Assembly: GCA_964386005.1 (NCBI GenBank)
Contig: CAYLSB010000010.1
Location: 16,856-80,855, forward strand
DNA: 64,000 nucleotides
Direction of reading: 5' to 3'
From: FEN-1350 sp964386005
GTDB lineage: Bacteria > Planctomycetota > Phycisphaerae > Sedimentisphaerales > Anaerohalosphaeraceae
Part shown: positions 61,952-64,000 of the stretch, one piece after another
Position numbering within the stretch: position 1 is the first letter of the stretch
Layout: each line of letters begins with the position of its first letter
Made by a program: the position numbers and the translations under genes
The notes under the pieces: model-generated
Told to the model about the DNA's origin: nothing
Seen by the model: only the letters and a program-made list of their open reading frames with translations
Databases searched by the model: none

Positions 61952-62791
61952 TCAGTTGAACAGTTTGTTGAGGGCGCCCATCACGGCCAGAAAGAAATTA
62001 CTTTCCCGCTGACGAATCCACTCGAAGGGGATCGCGGAACTTCCGATGAACGGGCGAAGAACCCAGCTCATCTGGGCGCCGACCAGTGCAAAGACAAAGG
62101 TCCAGATAGTAAAGACCGTTTTGGCTTTGGCATGGGTTGGAGATAATCGTTCCAGGGGACCCGGAGCCACGGCGGGCAAAGCCCCCGGACTCTGGAGAGG
62201 ACTGGTCGGAGCCGCCGGAGGCGGGGGAGATACGGGGGTGAGAAAACGGATGTCAGCTCCAAGCTGGATCCATAGGATTCGGTTCAGCGTTCGCAGCAGA
62301 AACGTCAGGCCTAACAGTCCGGAGATTCCGCATGTGGCCACATTCAACAACTGCATGAAAGGATAGCTGGTCGTGCATAGAGAAAAGAAGACCACGATCG
62401 GACCCAGGGATGCCAATACCGCGAGCAAAACGCCCATGCAGGCAACGAGGATTCGAAGGACGGATTGAAGCGTCAATCGCGATCCGGATAATGCATTGAA
62501 TACATACAGAGAGGGAAACGTGACGCACAGGGTCAGCACAAACAGAAGCGGCATTTTGATGGTACTGGCCAGAGTCTGCATCCATGCGTCTTGGATCGTG
62601 ATGACGGCTCTGGCATCCAAAGGATGGAGAAGGTTGAACGATCCGATGCAAGCCCCGTACAACATGCTGAGTAAAATCAGAAGGATACCTACTCCGAAAA
62701 CGGGTAACGGAAACTGGCCGTCCTGAAGATTCGACACATCGGTCGCATCTCCCCGAAGAATCTGATCCAACTGCTTCAACCATTTTCGCAT
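61952..62791 (-). CDS. hypothetical integral membrane protein
   Basis: This 279-residue protein has six or so hydrophobic segments (VFGVGILLILLSMLYGACIG, MPLLFVLTLCVTFPSLYVFN, ILVACMGVLLAVLASLGPIV, TVFTIWTFVFALVGAQMSWV) and a proline-rich cytoplasmic or periplasmic loop (TPVSPPPPAAPTSPL). It is followed by a related smaller protein with the same terminal motif. AGGAGG seven bases before the ATG gives a strong start. It appears restricted to this kind of genome; no function is known. Confidence 0.65.
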   Translation of the reverse strand: MRKWLKQLDQILRGDATDVSNLQDGQFPLPVFGVGILLILLSMLYGACIGSFNLLHPLDARAVITIQDAWMQTLASTIKMPLLFVLTLCVTFPSLYVFNALSGSRLTLQSVLRILVACMGVLLAVLASLGPIVVFFSLCTTSYPFMQLLNVATCGISGLLGLTFLLRTLNRILWIQLGADIRFLTPVSPPPPAAPTSPLQSPGALPAVAPGPLERLSPTHAKAKTVFTIWTFVFALVGAQMSWVLRPFIGSSAIPFEWIRQRESNFFLAVMGALNKLFN

Positions 62792-63163
62792 ACATTACCT
62801 CCTGTTCGATGTGATTTTCGGCAATATACGATGGAATAGCACTGGTTTCAAGAAAATTCCGGGACGGTTGTCAAAGGAAATCCCCTTGAAGGAAAGGGGG
62901 ACTCCTTTGAGTGAATCAGGGTAGGTGGGGAAATCGCTTCAATAGAAATCCATTTTGTTTCAACAGAATGCACTCGGTGAAATACCCTTATCGAATCCAC
63001 CATGCCAAAAGAACATGTGCCCGAATACACAAAGATCCGGAAAATGAATACGAAACTGGATTCGAATGATCCGCGCCGGCATGTCTTCCGATACGATAAA
63101 CACATGCCGGATACTGCCCAATCTGCGCCCATTCGCGCAATCTGCGTATTCTCCTTCCCGGAA
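62792..63163. other. intergenic region without recognised genes
   Basis: No convincing gene is present. A frame at 63002-63259 begins with a plausible methionine but runs into the repeat at 63164 and has no ribosome site. The stretch just upstream of 62791 should hold the promoter of the membrane-protein pair. Confidence 0.4.
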
Positions 63164-63193
63164 CCCGCAAGGGGCGCAACAATATTAGCCGGG
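63164..63193. repeat. 30-base direct repeat, copy 1
   Basis: The 30 bases starting cccgcaaggggcgcaacaat and ending attagccggg recur exactly at 63307-63336. The unit contains internal palindromic pieces (CCCGCAAGGGG) and is a form of the planctomycete boilerplate. Confidence 0.7.
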
Positions 63194-63306
63194 CGGCGTC
63201 AATACCCGGAACGCGATCTCCTTATATCCGTTTACCCCGCGAGAGCGAAATGTCGTTAGCCCATAGCGCAAGCTATGAGAATAAAATCATGTTCACCCTA
63301 TTGAGC

Positions 63307-63336
63307 CCCGCAAGGGGCGCAACAATATTAGCCGGG
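63307..63336. repeat. 30-base direct repeat, copy 2
   Basis: Exact copy of 63164-63193. It is followed by GGGGGTGTCAACCCCC (16 bases), a hairpin-capable tail, and then by a related phrase AAGCCCTGAAAGGGCGACA (about 63372-63390). These are two clear copies plus a degenerate third. Confidence 0.7.
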
Positions 63337-63432
63337 GGTGTCAACCCCCGGTGGTTTGCGCCCCCAACCTTTAAGCCCTGAAAGGGCGACAGAATCATAA
63401 CGGTTTCGAATTTCGGATTTCGTGCTGAGAAT

Positions 63433-63508
63433 TTTCCAGATGTAGCCCAACCGTCCCGCTTGAGTTTATCTATGCTCAAGCGGGACGCTTGATCTACATC
63501 TTTCCAGA
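63433..63508. mobile_element. MITE-like palindromic element with 8-base flanking direct repeat
   Basis: A perfect 12-base inverted repeat, GTCCCGCTTGAG (63453-63464) and CTCAAGCGGGAC (63475-63486), has a ten-base loop. Around it lies an outer pair TGTAG (63441-63445) and CTACA (63494-63498). The whole 60-base unit (63441-63500) is flanked by TTTCCAGA at 63433-63440 and 63501-63508, as expected for a target-site duplication. Confidence 0.55.
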
Positions 63509-63785
63509 ACTCCGCAGGAACTCAATCCGATTATGAATTTTAATATGTCATTTTGATTTTTGAATTTCAATCTTCTATATTATTCCCAGATTAACATTCT
63601 TGTCGAGCAATAGATTATCTATATTACTTTTTCAAAATATTTTTCTCCGATTTTTCGAGGATGCCCAAAAATCCGCCTATCCGTCGATATATCCCACTAA
63701 CAATCTATGCTAAACGCAATCCCAGTATTCACAACAATTTATACAAATTGTAAATAGATAATAGTAGATTGAAAATAGTAACATA
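63509..63785. other. AT-rich non-coding stretch
   Basis: This segment is very rich in A and T, with short direct phrases such as ATAGAT/TAGATA. It has no open frame with a ribosome site. It may be the edge of a foreign island that continues beyond the window. Confidence 0.45.
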
Positions 63786-63909
63786 GGACAATTTGTGCAA
63801 CAGGGTTTTGTCACTTTCTTGCTGGTACCCAAAAACGATTATTCCTTATCCCATAACGACTTACGATTCTGGACATCTTTTGTCTTGGGACACTTTACGC
63901 AACAGCGTT
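63786..63909. repeat. degenerate direct repeats with GGACA core
   Basis: Two 22-base phrases, at 63786-63807 and 63888-63909, share GGACA-N-TTT-NN-GCAACA-N-N-GTT with about four mismatches. A shorter GGACA-N-CTTTT occurs at 63871. They lie just before the tandem array and may belong to the same element. Confidence 0.45.
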
Positions 63910-63920
63910 CTAACTAAAGG

Positions 63921-64000
63921 AGGGCTACATGTTTTTGCGTTGGGCCACATGTTTTTGCGTTGGGCCACATGTTTTTGTGTAGGGGCACATGTTTTTGTGT
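63921..64000. repeat. tandem array of 20-base units running off the window end
   Basis: Four consecutive units of exactly 20 bases (63921, 63941, 63961, 63981) share the core ACATGTTTTTG followed by C/T-GT and a G-rich spacer. Units 2 and 3 differ by one base. The array is not closed at the window edge. Its look is that of multiple transposase- or regulator-binding sites at an element end. Confidence 0.65.

Noticed and set aside
63164..63400. Possible CRISPR array from the 30-base repeats.
   Set aside because: Only two exact copies with a 113-base spacer and no cas genes; also the repeats resemble dispersed boilerplate.
63921..64000. CRISPR or centromere-like reading of the 20-base array.
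   Set aside because: Units abut directly without spacers, unlike CRISPR; no parAB nearby inside the window to support a centromere.
1..64000. tRNA or rRNA genes.
   Set aside because: No T-loop plus acceptor combination or rRNA-like segment was recognised by eye; a tRNAscan run would settle this.

Overview
The window looks like a chromosomal piece of a Planctomycetota bacterium, most likely class Phycisphaerae (Sedimentisphaerales-like). This rests on protein style: type I dockerins on large secreted proteins (50907-52874, 53050-55083, 57809-59731), GLUG and right-handed beta-helix secreted proteins, an LptD-type outer-membrane protein, an FtsX/LolD cassette, and intergenic boilerplate repeats of the kind seen in planctomycete genomes. 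No rRNA, tRNA or CRISPR array was recognised.

Region 1 (1-16.0 kb) is a carbohydrate-related accessory block. It holds the end of an FAD oxidoreductase with a membrane polyferredoxin, a beta-helix lyase-like protein, a beta-helix plus beta-propeller enzyme, two paralogous membrane-anchored HAF-repeat proteins, a GH106-like glycosidase, a NosD/DUF4034 fusion and a GLUG protein. A collapsed tandem duplication at 5.4-8.2 kb left only the 3' stubs of two of these genes between the two HAF paralogues.

Region 2 (16.0-19.4 kb) is a small accessory island on the minus strand: a DUF2321 zinc-ribbon protein, an Abi-family protein and a GIY-YIG-like protein, flanked by non-coding boilerplate repeats. 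It resembles a small phage-defence cassette.

Region 3 (19.4-45.3 kb) is mostly housekeeping: O-antigen ligase, GNAT acetyltransferase, a 35-aa basic protein, recJ with an overlapping GH5 gene, a transglutaminase-like protein, dnaA with DnaA boxes upstream, rsmB, a polyprenyl diphosphate synthase and ilvE. These are followed by lolD with two FtsX permeases, lysS, an S41 lipoprotein protease, class II fba, an lptD-like gene and a LexA/CI-type regulator. From 25.9 to 45.3 kb everything is on the minus strand.

Region 4 (45.3-62.8 kb) mixes a phytoene-desaturase-like oxidoreductase, an unknown protein with a possible primase-like motif, a Cys/Lys-rich secreted peptide, a candidate structured RNA with terminator and an EF-hand coiled-coil protein. 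It also carries the three dockerin proteins (caspase-like DUF6345, Kelch, and cupredoxin plus sugar dehydrogenase), an RluA pseudouridine synthase, a DMT transporter, a UROD-like protein and two related membrane proteins.

Region 5 (62.8-64.0 kb) has no convincing gene. It holds a pair of 30-bp direct repeats, a MITE-like palindrome flanked by an 8-bp direct repeat, an AT-rich stretch, and an array of four 20-bp units that runs off the window end and may be the end of a mobile element.
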